Part shown: piece by piece, positions 4,905-11,683 of the stretch
Position numbering within the stretch: the stretch's first letter is position 1
Layout: each line of letters begins with the position of its first letter
Assembly (NCBI GenBank): GCA_029933295.1
Contig: JAOZOL010000057.1
Location: forward strand, 1 to 11,683
Direction: 5' to 3'
Length of the DNA: 11,683 nt
From: Desulfobacterales bacterium
Lineage (GTDB): Bacteria > Desulfobacterota > Desulfobacteria > Desulfobacterales > Desulfosalsimonadaceae
Notes under the pieces: generated by a model
Databases searched by the model: none
What the model saw: the letters and a program-made list of their open reading frames with translations, nothing else
What the model was told of the DNA's origin: nothing
Position numbers and translations under genes: made by a program

Positions 4905-6846
4905 TATGATAAAATTCCCGGTGCTTCTGTTTTTACTTGTTTTTTTTGTTACAGATGTGTCGGCCGCATCCGAAACCGGAAATATTCAATTTAAAGTCCG
5001 GAGTGTTACCTTTGACGGCGTGAAGAATGTTAAAAAAGAGAATCTTGTCGCATCCCTGTCCGTAAAGGAGCGCAGCGTCTGGAAGTTCTGGGAGTCGTCT
5101 CAGTCTGTCATGCCCCAGGAGCTTAAAGATGATGTTCTTCGCATCAGACAGTTTTATCAGGCCCGGGGATATTATCAGACAACGGTAAGCTTTGACAAAA
5201 AACCTGTTACGCATCATTTCGGCACCACCCGGCAGAAAGATCCAAAAGGCCCTCCAGACGCCGGCGTGTCCGGGAAACCGGACATCGACATCGAATATGA
5301 TGTTATTTTTCATATCATTGAAGGCCCTCCTGTTATTATTCGACAGATTAATTTTAATTGTCTGTGCGATATCGAAACAGAATCAACGAAACAGCTTGAA
5401 AAACATCTTCTTTTTAAACCCGGAGACATATTTGACAGCGATCATTATGACGGATCAAAACGTGTCGTTAAAAAGATCTTGGGTAACAAGGGATATCCAT
5501 TTGCAACGATCAAGGGCAGTGCCCGTGTTGATTTAAATGATCATAAGGTGGATATCATGTTTGATGTTGACCCTGGGCCTCTTTATTATTTTGGAAAAAT
5601 TTTTGTGTCAGGCAACAAGGGGTATGTGCGTGAAAAGTTTATTCGACGGACAATCACATTTAAGACGGGGGAGCTGTATTCTGATCGAAAATTAGATGAA
5701 AGCCGGCGAAATCTTTTTGATTTGAGTATATTTAAGACTGCGGTAATAAGCCTTGGAGAACCGGAAAAAGAAAATAAAACGCTTCCGGTGCATATCCAGG
5801 TTAAGAAAAGAAAACAGCAAAGCGTTAAGCTGGGTATCGGTTACGGTACCGAAGACGGTGTCAGGCTAAAGGGCGCCTGGAGTTATAGGAATTTAACCGG
5901 CCGGGCGGACAAAATTTCGTTAAGTGCCATGCGGTCGGATCTGATAGAGAACGTGCAGGGTGAATACCTGGTCCCTTATTTTTTAAGCGCAAAAAATAAT
6001 TTGATCGCCAAAAGCGGTTTTGAGCGCGAAAAGTCGGATTACTATACCCTGAGAAAGGTTTTCTCGGAAGTAAGTGTTAACCGGAAGCTGGGCAGCAACT
6101 GGTTTTCGACCATCGGATATAATCTGGAAATCAATCGCCCCGAGGACATTAAAGTGGATGAAGATGACGATGTCTTAGATGATATCAACCAGGAAGATTA
6201 TCGCATCTCATCTGTTAAGTTTGATGTTGAGTACAACACGGTTGAAGATGCATTGAATCCGAAAAAAGGATATGTGATCAGTTTTTCTTTTGAAGATGCA
6301 TCCGGTATTTTAGGATCCGAAGTGGATTATATTAAGCCGGTGGTTGAAGCAAAAACATATTTCCCGCTTCCATTCGATACGGTACTTGCTTTGCGTGCGA
6401 GATTTCGAACCATCAAAGAAACCGAGGACACCGATTATATACCGATCTATAAACAGCTTTTCTTAGGCGGCAGTAAAACCGTTCGAGGCTATGGATATCA
6501 GGAACTCGGGGTGGTTAAGGACGGTGATGTGGTGACAGGTGTCAGCGGCCTTTCATCTTTTAACGCCAATGTTGAATTCAGGTATCCCATATATAATGAT
6601 TTTTCCGGCGTTGTGTTTTTCGATACGGGGGAACTGGATAGTGAATCGTATCGGTATAATTTTAACAATCTCCGATATTCCTGCGGTGCCGGTTTGCGGT
6701 ATCAAACAATCATAGGGCCGTTGCAGTTCGATGTGGGGTATAAATTAAATCCGGCGAAAAGTGCTATCTCGGATGATCCTGAACTGGTTGATCTGGCGGA
6801 TTCGGATAGATGGCAGTTTCATTTGAATATAGGGCAGACATTTTAA
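4891..6846 (+). CDS. tamA: TamA-like Omp85 (BamA/TamA family) outer-membrane protein
   Basis: A 651-residue Omp85 protein. A signal peptide covers residues 1-25 (hydrophobic FPVLLFLLVFFVT, probable cleavage after DVSA). Three POTRA-type regions follow at about 29-140, 147-228 and 231-308, with repeated 'F/V.GN..' strands such as KIFVSGNKGYVREKF. The beta-barrel (surface-antigen/D15 domain) spans about 309-651, with the lid-loop motif VRGY at 531-534 and a C-terminal aromatic beta-signal ending in F651. Three POTRAs, rather than the five of BamA, and the adjacent tamB gene argue for TamA. In the family, TamA inserts selected outer-membrane proteins and works with TamB across the periplasm. POTRA1 carries a Pro/Gly/Asp-rich loop of about 25 residues (near 107-131), and POTRA2 has a Cys-Leu-Cys at 157-159, unusual for a periplasmic domain. 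The start may instead be ATG 4906 (646 residues). BamA-type function cannot be excluded without knowing whether another bamA exists. Confidence 0.88.
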   Translation: MPRVDMIKFPVLLFLLVFFVTDVSAASETGNIQFKVRSVTFDGVKNVKKENLVASLSVKERSVWKFWESSQSVMPQELKDDVLRIRQFYQARGYYQTTVSFDKKPVTHHFGTTRQKDPKGPPDAGVSGKPDIDIEYDVIFHIIEGPPVIIRQINFNCLCDIETESTKQLEKHLLFKPGDIFDSDHYDGSKRVVKKILGNKGYPFATIKGSARVDLNDHKVDIMFDVDPGPLYYFGKIFVSGNKGYVREKFIRRTITFKTGELYSDRKLDESRRNLFDLSIFKTAVISLGEPEKENKTLPVHIQVKKRKQQSVKLGIGYGTEDGVRLKGAWSYRNLTGRADKISLSAMRSDLIENVQGEYLVPYFLSAKNNLIAKSGFEREKSDYYTLRKVFSEVSVNRKLGSNWFSTIGYNLEINRPEDIKVDEDDDVLDDINQEDYRISSVKFDVEYNTVEDALNPKKGYVISFSFEDASGILGSEVDYIKPVVEAKTYFPLPFDTVLALRARFRTIKETEDTDYIPIYKQLFLGGSKTVRGYGYQELGVVKDGDVVTGVSGLSSFNANVEFRYPIYNDFSGVVFFDTGELDSESYRYNFNNLRYSCGAGLRYQTIIGPLQFDVGYKLNPAKSAISDDPELVDLADSDRWQFHLNIGQTF

Positions 6847-6900
6847 TTTACGAGCCCTTTGAGAGTGTTTCAATGGCCTGCTAAGTGGTGAAAGTAAAAT

Positions 6901-9900
6901 ATGACTACACAGAGCGTTAATAAAAATAGCGAAATCAAAAAGCGGAGAAGAGGGTTAAAGTTGCTTCGGGTGGTGCTGTATTTTCTATCGGCAATTTGCA
7001 TGACGGGCATTGCCGTTTCCCTGGTTCTTCATACTCAACCGGTTCGAAACGCGGTAAAGCAATTTATCACACAAACCATTGAAAAAAATATCAACGCGCG
7101 GTGTCAGATCAAGGAGATCAAGGGCAATCTGTTAACCGGCCTTGAAATTGATGGTTTTTCATTGACCGATTTGAAACATGGGAAACCCTTGATTGCGGCA
7201 AAGCGGTTGAATGCCGCATACAGCCTTCCAATGCTGTTTTTCAAAGAGGTTTGGGTGAATCGTCTGGTAATGGACGGTGTAGCCGTTCACCTGGTTCAGG
7301 CAGAAGGTGGTACCTGGAATATGGATTCACTGTTTTCTTCCAAAGCAGCGGACAAGTTTTCCAAAACAACGACCAGGGAACCAGTAAAAGATTTCAAAAT
7401 TGCCATACAAATTTTACAAATTCAAAATTCGACTGTTGAGATTACACAGGTTTCAGACATTGAAACAACTCGTCGCAGCATCACCGCGATCAATTGTCAG
7501 GCTGGTATTGATATCGGTTCGGAAATTTCTTTAGACCTTCATCATCTGTCGTTTGACCTGGATCAGCCGCAGACGGGGCTGGCAGATGCATCGGGCCTTG
7601 TCCGGTTTGATCCTGATAAAAAGCGGCTTTATCTGAAAGAATTCAATATAAACTCCCGGCATTCTTCTTTGGTTGTGAACGGAGAGGCCCTTTTTACCGA
7701 TGACAGCTCCACGGTCGATCTCGCGGCGGATATCAAAGCCTTGTCGTTGGCTGAAATAGGCCGGGCGGCATCAGTGGCGTTTGCCAATAACCCCATATTC
7801 TCCGGGACAATAACGGCAAACGGTCCCATGACTGCATTAAATTACCGGGCAACCCTGCAGTCTGGTGAAAGCCGGGCTCAATCTGAAGGTGTGGTTCATA
7901 TTACTGAACAAAACGGGTTCGGTTGTGATGTCTCAGCCGGTATTTATCATTTTAATCCAATGGATTTTTCCACAAATGGAAAAACGCTGCCGCAGGGGAA
8001 CCTGAATGTCGATTTTACCCTTAACGGACAAAAATTAACCTTGCCGGATCAAACCGGTCATATGGAAATTTTACTCAAGTCCTCCTTGCTTTCCGAAAAT
8101 AAATTGGATTCCGGTGAGCTGTCGATCAGCCTGAATGGCCCGGATTTGTCCGTCAATACGTTGACCCTTAACACCCCCTATGGGGCGCTTGTCTGCAGCG
8201 GGACCATGGATGGGATAACATCGGGTGAAATGGACAATCAGATCGAATTCTCCGCTGATTTAAAGCAGGCCGACCCGGGAATATTTTTTCAAAATTCCGA
8301 TTATTCCGGAAATATCAATGCAATGGTTCATGCCGCAATAATGATCCCTAAAACATTTGTTTATAAAGAAAGTACCGGCCAGATTTTTTTAACAGCCGGG
8401 GCCTCAAATGTGAAGGGCGTTAAAATATCGACAGGGGAGATTAATGCGGTATTTAGAGATCAGCAGATTATTCTTAAGCAATGTGATGTGAAAACAAATG
8501 TCGGCAGGGCATCGCTTTCAGGCCGCGGATCGTTTGACACACGAACATGCATGCTAAAGGGGGCTGCGACCATAACGGATCTGAGTTTGCTTCAGCCGTT
8601 TATTCCAGATTTGAAAAAAGATGCCGGTCTTGGAGGCAGCCTTTCGATTACCGGAGAAATTAACTGCAAATGGGACGAACCTGAAATAGAGGCGACACTT
8701 ACAGCCAAACATCTTGCTTTTCAAAATGCGGTTTTAGATTCACTGACGACAACGGCGAGCTTTTGCGGTAACGCTGAAAAATTTGTCGCATCAGGCAAGT
8801 GTTTGGGTGAAGGGCTTAGGGCTGAAAAAATTCAAATCCCCTCGCTGAATATCGCCACCTCAATGACAGAGGATTCCGCTCATGTTGATATGAAGCTGCT
8901 GGGGCGAAATGGTGAACATTTGGAACTATCCGGCGATGTTGCTCACTGGCTGAAAACGGTAAAGGAGATCACGGTCAGCCATCTGGCGTTAACATCAGAT
9001 AAGCAGCCGCCCCTGGTAAACAACGGCCCGATTAAAGTGAGTGTGTCTAAAAATCGTTTGATTGTTGAGCCGTTGAAACTGGATTCAGGGGATGCATCAT
9101 TGGAACTCCGGGGTAATATCGGCTCAAGCCCCTCAATGGATTTGTCGGCTTTCTGCGCATTGCAAAATTTTGATTTAAACCGGGTATCCGGGTTCTGGGA
9201 ACGCGGAAAACAACTCCAGGGTCGATTTTCGGCTGATGCGCGACTGTCCGGATCCGGCAAAAGTCCGAATCTTAAAGCATCAATGTCGTTAAAGGATTTC
9301 GGGTATAAGAGTCTTTTATTTTCAGACGTGTCAGCCGGATTGTCATATGAAAATGCCAAAGCGACAATCGATCTTTCCTGTTATCAATCAAGTAAAAAAA
9401 TTATCAGTGCCAAGGGCTATTTAAAGGGCATGGCATCATTATACCCGTTTGAATTTAAACCCATGCCCGGCGGGTTGGAGTTGACATTAAATGTTGATGA
9501 TTTGGATGTTTCGGAAATTTCCGATCTGATCAGAGATCCGGAATATGATGTCGGCGGTATATTGCGTGTGGATGCGCATGTGACCGGGGACATGGAACAT
9601 CCTGTTTTGAAAGGACGGGTGGGGCTTAAGGGAGGAAATCTTTTTTTAAAAAAACAGGGTTTGACCTATGAGAAAATGACTGCGGATATGAGCTTTGGGC
9701 CGGAAACCATAGATGTTTCTTCTTTGCAGATATCCGGAGACCGGGAAGGTTCAATGCATCTGTCGGGCTCGGTGACGTATGACGGGTTTACCCTTAAGGC
9801 CTATGACCTGCGGGCACTTGGTGAAAATTTTTACATCCCGTTTCATACCGGGGTTGATGTTAGGATTAAACCGAATTTGGTATTTACAGGCCCGGCAAAA

Positions 9901-10785
9901 GCCCCGAAATTATCAGGAAGTATTGTGATTTCCGAAGGGCGGGTGAATCTGGAAAAATTTTATCAAAAACAGGCTTCTGAAATAAAAGTGGTAAAACCGG
10001 TTTCAGCCGTAAACGGTGTGTTCGAGATACCGGACGAAGAACCCGAATCGCTTTCGTTTATAGCCCCTATAACTGCAGATGTGATGATGGAGATTCCAAA
10101 CAATGTATGGCTGAAGGGTAAAAATGAAAATATCGAGATTAAAGGAAAAGTAGCACTAAAAAAGGAGCCAGGTAAATCGTTTGTATTATACGGCCCATTG
10201 AATGCTGTCAGGGGGACTTACCTGTTTCGCGGAAAATTGTTTAAAATTACCCAATGCGAGGTGAATTTTATCGGTCAGGAAAATATTAATCCGCCGCTTA
10301 ACATCACGGGAGAGACGAAGGTGGCGGATGTTAAGATTATCATCCATTTGACCGGCTCTTTTGAACGGATTAATATGGTTTTAGACAGTGAACCGTCAAT
10401 GGATCAGGTTGATATTATATCTTATCTTGTTTTTGGGCGGCCTCAGAATTCTTTGTCTGAGGGAGAAAGTTTTCAGGCGGAAGAAGCAGCCTTGAGTTTT
10501 ACCGGGCAGATTGCCGCAGACAAATTAAGAAAACTGCTCGGGGATAAACTCAGTATTGACTATATTAATATCAGTGCCGGCAGCGGTGATATTCGTCAGG
10601 GATCGTTTTCCATGGGAAAATATGTGACGCCGAAAGTGTTTGTCATTTTTCGGGAAAGTTTTTCCCAGGATGGCCCGCGCCAGGTTGAGGTGGATTACGA
10701 GATTAATCAGCATTTCAACATAGAAACGTCAATTGATGATGAAAAAACGTCTGCCGTCGATTTGATCTGGAAACACGATTTTTAA
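6901..10785 (+). CDS. tamB: TamB, translocation and assembly module / AsmA-like lipid-bridge protein (DUF490)
   Basis: At 1294 residues it is close to E. coli TamB (about 1260). A basic N-terminus (KKRRR at 13-17) precedes one membrane anchor at about 20-43. Next comes the family's opening motif (IKGNLLTGLEIDGFSL, residues 73-88). The middle is a long run of short alternating beta strands with repeated 'G.l.l.G' and 'l.G.i..s' phrases (about 90-940), as expected of the hydrophobic beta-taco groove. The C-terminal DUF490/TamB domain occupies about 950-1294, including GPLNAVRGTYLF (about 1098), DQVDIISYLVFGRP, the LGDKLSIDYINI region and a terminal F. In the family it spans the periplasm from the inner membrane to TamA, supporting outer-membrane protein assembly and, with its AsmA-like paralogues, phospholipid transfer. 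It starts 54 nt after the tamA stop with a modest GGTGA site (6887-6891), 9 nt before the ATG. It is intact and probably co-transcribed with yihY-tamA. Confidence 0.92.
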   Translation: MTTQSVNKNSEIKKRRRGLKLLRVVLYFLSAICMTGIAVSLVLHTQPVRNAVKQFITQTIEKNINARCQIKEIKGNLLTGLEIDGFSLTDLKHGKPLIAAKRLNAAYSLPMLFFKEVWVNRLVMDGVAVHLVQAEGGTWNMDSLFSSKAADKFSKTTTREPVKDFKIAIQILQIQNSTVEITQVSDIETTRRSITAINCQAGIDIGSEISLDLHHLSFDLDQPQTGLADASGLVRFDPDKKRLYLKEFNINSRHSSLVVNGEALFTDDSSTVDLAADIKALSLAEIGRAASVAFANNPIFSGTITANGPMTALNYRATLQSGESRAQSEGVVHITEQNGFGCDVSAGIYHFNPMDFSTNGKTLPQGNLNVDFTLNGQKLTLPDQTGHMEILLKSSLLSENKLDSGELSISLNGPDLSVNTLTLNTPYGALVCSGTMDGITSGEMDNQIEFSADLKQADPGIFFQNSDYSGNINAMVHAAIMIPKTFVYKESTGQIFLTAGASNVKGVKISTGEINAVFRDQQIILKQCDVKTNVGRASLSGRGSFDTRTCMLKGAATITDLSLLQPFIPDLKKDAGLGGSLSITGEINCKWDEPEIEATLTAKHLAFQNAVLDSLTTTASFCGNAEKFVASGKCLGEGLRAEKIQIPSLNIATSMTEDSAHVDMKLLGRNGEHLELSGDVAHWLKTVKEITVSHLALTSDKQPPLVNNGPIKVSVSKNRLIVEPLKLDSGDASLELRGNIGSSPSMDLSAFCALQNFDLNRVSGFWERGKQLQGRFSADARLSGSGKSPNLKASMSLKDFGYKSLLFSDVSAGLSYENAKATIDLSCYQSSKKIISAKGYLKGMASLYPFEFKPMPGGLELTLNVDDLDVSEISDLIRDPEYDVGGILRVDAHVTGDMEHPVLKGRVGLKGGNLFLKKQGLTYEKMTADMSFGPETIDVSSLQISGDREGSMHLSGSVTYDGFTLKAYDLRALGENFYIPFHTGVDVRIKPNLVFTGPAKAPKLSGSIVISEGRVNLEKFYQKQASEIKVVKPVSAVNGVFEIPDEEPESLSFIAPITADVMMEIPNNVWLKGKNENIEIKGKVALKKEPGKSFVLYGPLNAVRGTYLFRGKLFKITQCEVNFIGQENINPPLNITGETKVADVKIIIHLTGSFERINMVLDSEPSMDQVDIISYLVFGRPQNSLSEGESFQAEEAALSFTGQIAADKLRKLLGDKLSIDYINISAGSGDIRQGSFSMGKYVTPKVFVIFRESFSQDGPRQVEVDYEINQHFNIETSIDDEKTSAVDLIWKHDF

Positions 10786-10789
10786 AAAT
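10778..10789. other. Perfect 12-bp AT palindrome at the tamB 3' end
   Basis: ATTTTTAAAAAT overlaps the tamB stop codon (10783-10785), in the convergent junction with the minus-strand gene (11-nt gap). It offers T-runs in both directions but has no GC stem, so it is not a normal bidirectional terminator. None was seen elsewhere in the junction. Confidence 0.4.
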
Positions 10790-10796
10790 AGCCTTA

Positions 10797-11447
10797 TCAA
10801 TCCTTAAATACCAGTTTCCCGCCGATAAATCCCGCGATTCCCGTAGCCACAAGCATGATCAGGTGAAGCAGTATAAAACCAGTTTTTGATGTTGATGTTG
10901 CGGTGATGATGTCCGGATCAATCAGGTGCCAAAGCACAATAATAAGCGCTGATGCCGTCACAACAAAGGCTGAGATGATTTTAACCATAAATATAGCGGT
11001 TAAACTGCGTTTGTATTTTTGTTTCCATTCGTTAAATCCGGAGAACAAAACCAGGGGGAGCGATAAAAGCACAATAATCATATTGTAAAATGATGCCCGT
11101 GCCAGTCCCGTAAACTGAAAGATAATGGCCAGAAAAATAAACAATACGGCAACCGGCACAACACCGTTGGGGAAATGGACGGAAACAGGATGAACGTGGT
11201 GTTTGATCATCAAATCGGTAATCAGGTCATAGGGACGGGATGCAGGTTTTGAAACTTCATCCGGGGATGGTTTAACTGTATCCGCTTCGGGTGCAGGAGT
11301 GCTTTGGGCCGCTGTTTTTTCAGGTTTTTTTTCTGTTGCCGTTATCTCGATAAATTTACTTTTATCTGCACCGCACACCGGACATGTTTCCGGTGGTTCA
11401 TCTCCTGTGTGTATGTAACCGCATACCGTGCATTTCCATTTTTTCAT
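10797..11447 (-). CDS. Rubredoxin-like domain fused to a four-helix membrane domain (DUF2231-like)
   Basis: A 216-residue protein. Residues 4-34 form a short rubredoxin-like iron (or zinc) site with C6-x2-C9, then C22-x2-C25 (x12 between pairs), the rubrerythrin-tail type. A Pro/Ala/Glu/Lys-rich linker (about 36-72) follows. The C-terminal half has the segment HHVHPVSVHFP (H83, H84, H86, H91) and four predicted membrane helices at about 95-114, 119-138, 150-174 and 188-212, with H174 and H195 at or within helices. The HPxxVHFP opening resembles DUF2231 membrane proteins. Rubredoxin-type domains carry single electrons, and the membrane histidines could hold heme, so a membrane electron-transfer role is possible but inferred. 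AGGAGG at 11453-11458 lies 5 nt before the ATG. The gene is convergent with tamB and monocistronic as far as the window shows. Similar fusions are, as I recall, found in sulfate reducers. Confidence 0.8.
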   Translation of the reverse strand: MKKWKCTVCGYIHTGDEPPETCPVCGADKSKFIEITATEKKPEKTAAQSTPAPEADTVKPSPDEVSKPASRPYDLITDLMIKHHVHPVSVHFPNGVVPVAVLFIFLAIIFQFTGLARASFYNMIIVLLSLPLVLFSGFNEWKQKYKRSLTAIFMVKIISAFVVTASALIIVLWHLIDPDIITATSTSKTGFILLHLIMLVATGIAGFIGGKLVFKD

Positions 11448-11452
11448 GAAAC

Positions 11453-11458
11453 CCTCCT
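11453..11458 (-). promoter_or_regulatory. Ribosome binding site of the rubredoxin-membrane fusion gene
   Basis: On the minus strand this reads AGGAGG (AGGAGGG with 11452), 5 nt before the ATG whose first base is 11447. The near-perfect match fixes the start. Confidence 0.8.
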
Positions 11459-11484
11459 GTTTTGATGATATATTTTATTCATGG

Positions 11485-11513
11485 ATTCTACTCAGATGCC
11501 GGGGGGTATGCAA
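11485..11513 (-). promoter_or_regulatory. Candidate sigma-70 promoter for the rubredoxin-membrane fusion gene
   Basis: Read on the minus strand, TTGCAT (11513-11508) and TAGAAT (11490-11485) are separated by 17 bp. The -10 matches consensus at five of six bases and the -35 at three. The start codon would lie about 30 nt downstream of initiation, leaving room for the ribosome binding site. Confidence 0.4.
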
Positions 11514-11535
11514 GAATATTTTTTTTAAAAGGCGA

Positions 11536-11563
11536 CTGCCTGTGCGGGCTCGTACGCAGGCAG
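11536..11563. repeat. GC-rich hairpin in the right-hand intergenic region
   Basis: CTGCCTG (11536-11542) pairs with CAGGCAG (11557-11563), extended by T-G and G-C pairs to a 9-bp stem with a 10-nt loop. On the minus strand a short T run (TTTTAAAAAA, 11530-11521) follows a few bases downstream, so it may terminate a minus-strand gene lying beyond the right edge. It also resembles dispersed 'CAGGCAGG' repeats. The rest of 11564-11683 shows no gene that I can support. Confidence 0.5.
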
Positions 11564-11683
11564 GTATCCATTGGATTTGTTTTCTGGCTGCCAGTATCAG
11601 GGTTGGCGTTTGTATCCACGTTATCCTCTCTGGTTATCCGGTTCACTCAAGTTATCACCTGAATTTTGCATGAAAATTGATAA

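Noticed and set aside
4933..5313. 126-codon minus-strand open frame inside tamA
   Set aside because: It is antisense to the signal peptide and POTRA1 coding region, with no recognisable domain or ribosome binding site. It is a shadow of tamA.
8943..9359. 138-codon minus-strand open frame inside tamB
   Set aside because: It is fully antisense to strand-rich TamB coding sequence and has no family features.
11428..11673. 81- and 66-codon plus-strand open frames at the right end
   Set aside because: They cross the minus-strand gene's start, promoter region and hairpin, with no ribosome binding site. The RTQAGIHW-type translation looks like translated repeat.
11670..11683. ATGAAAATTGATAA at the window edge as a gene start
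   Set aside because: No Shine-Dalgarno sequence precedes it and only four codons are visible.

Overview
The window looks like chromosomal DNA of an anaerobic Gram-negative bacterium, most likely a sulfate-reducing Desulfobacterota (Desulfobacterales-like). This is inferred, not measured. The support is a two-domain [4Fe-4S] class I fumarase, an Omp85/TamB envelope pair (so a double membrane), a rubredoxin-like domain fused to a membrane domain, and intergenic inverted repeats of a style I associate with Desulfobacterales genomes. Base composition looks mildly AT-leaning by eye.

Layout, left to right. (1) Positions 1-64 are the C-terminal tail of a gene with a Cys-rich ending typical of ThiC-family radical-SAM enzymes. 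(2) An AlbA_2/Schlafen-type ATP-binding regulator (73-1419) starts 8 nt downstream. It carries a perfect 12-bp triplet repeat and ends in an ATGA overlap with a strong ribosome binding site that now leads only to an 8-codon reading frame. (3) The 258-bp gap 1420-1677 holds a weak hairpin and a roughly 90-bp inverted-repeat element. (4) Class I fumarate hydratase (1678-3291). (5) The gap 3292-3566 holds two further imperfect palindromic elements, one of them MITE-like, and a consensus -10 hexamer. (6) A same-strand cluster follows: a YihY/BrkB-family inner-membrane protein with a C-terminal winged-helix-like tail (3567-4904), a three-POTRA Omp85 protein, TamA-like (4891-6846, overlapping its neighbour), and TamB (6901-10785). 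(7) A convergent minus-strand gene (10797-11447) encodes a rubredoxin-like zinc-ribbon fold fused to a four-helix, His-containing membrane domain resembling DUF2231. (8) The last 236 bp hold that gene's ribosome binding site and putative promoter plus a GC-rich hairpin; I see no gene there.

The most coherent functional unit is yihY-tamA-tamB. It has an inner-membrane multi-pass protein, an inner-membrane-anchored periplasmic lipid-bridge-type protein and an outer-membrane Omp85 barrel, encoded in order with tight spacing. That arrangement could supply every station of a trans-envelope path for outer-membrane protein insertion or phospholipid transfer. The part played by the YihY protein is a hypothesis. 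No CRISPR array, tRNA, rRNA, IS transposase or phage gene was seen.
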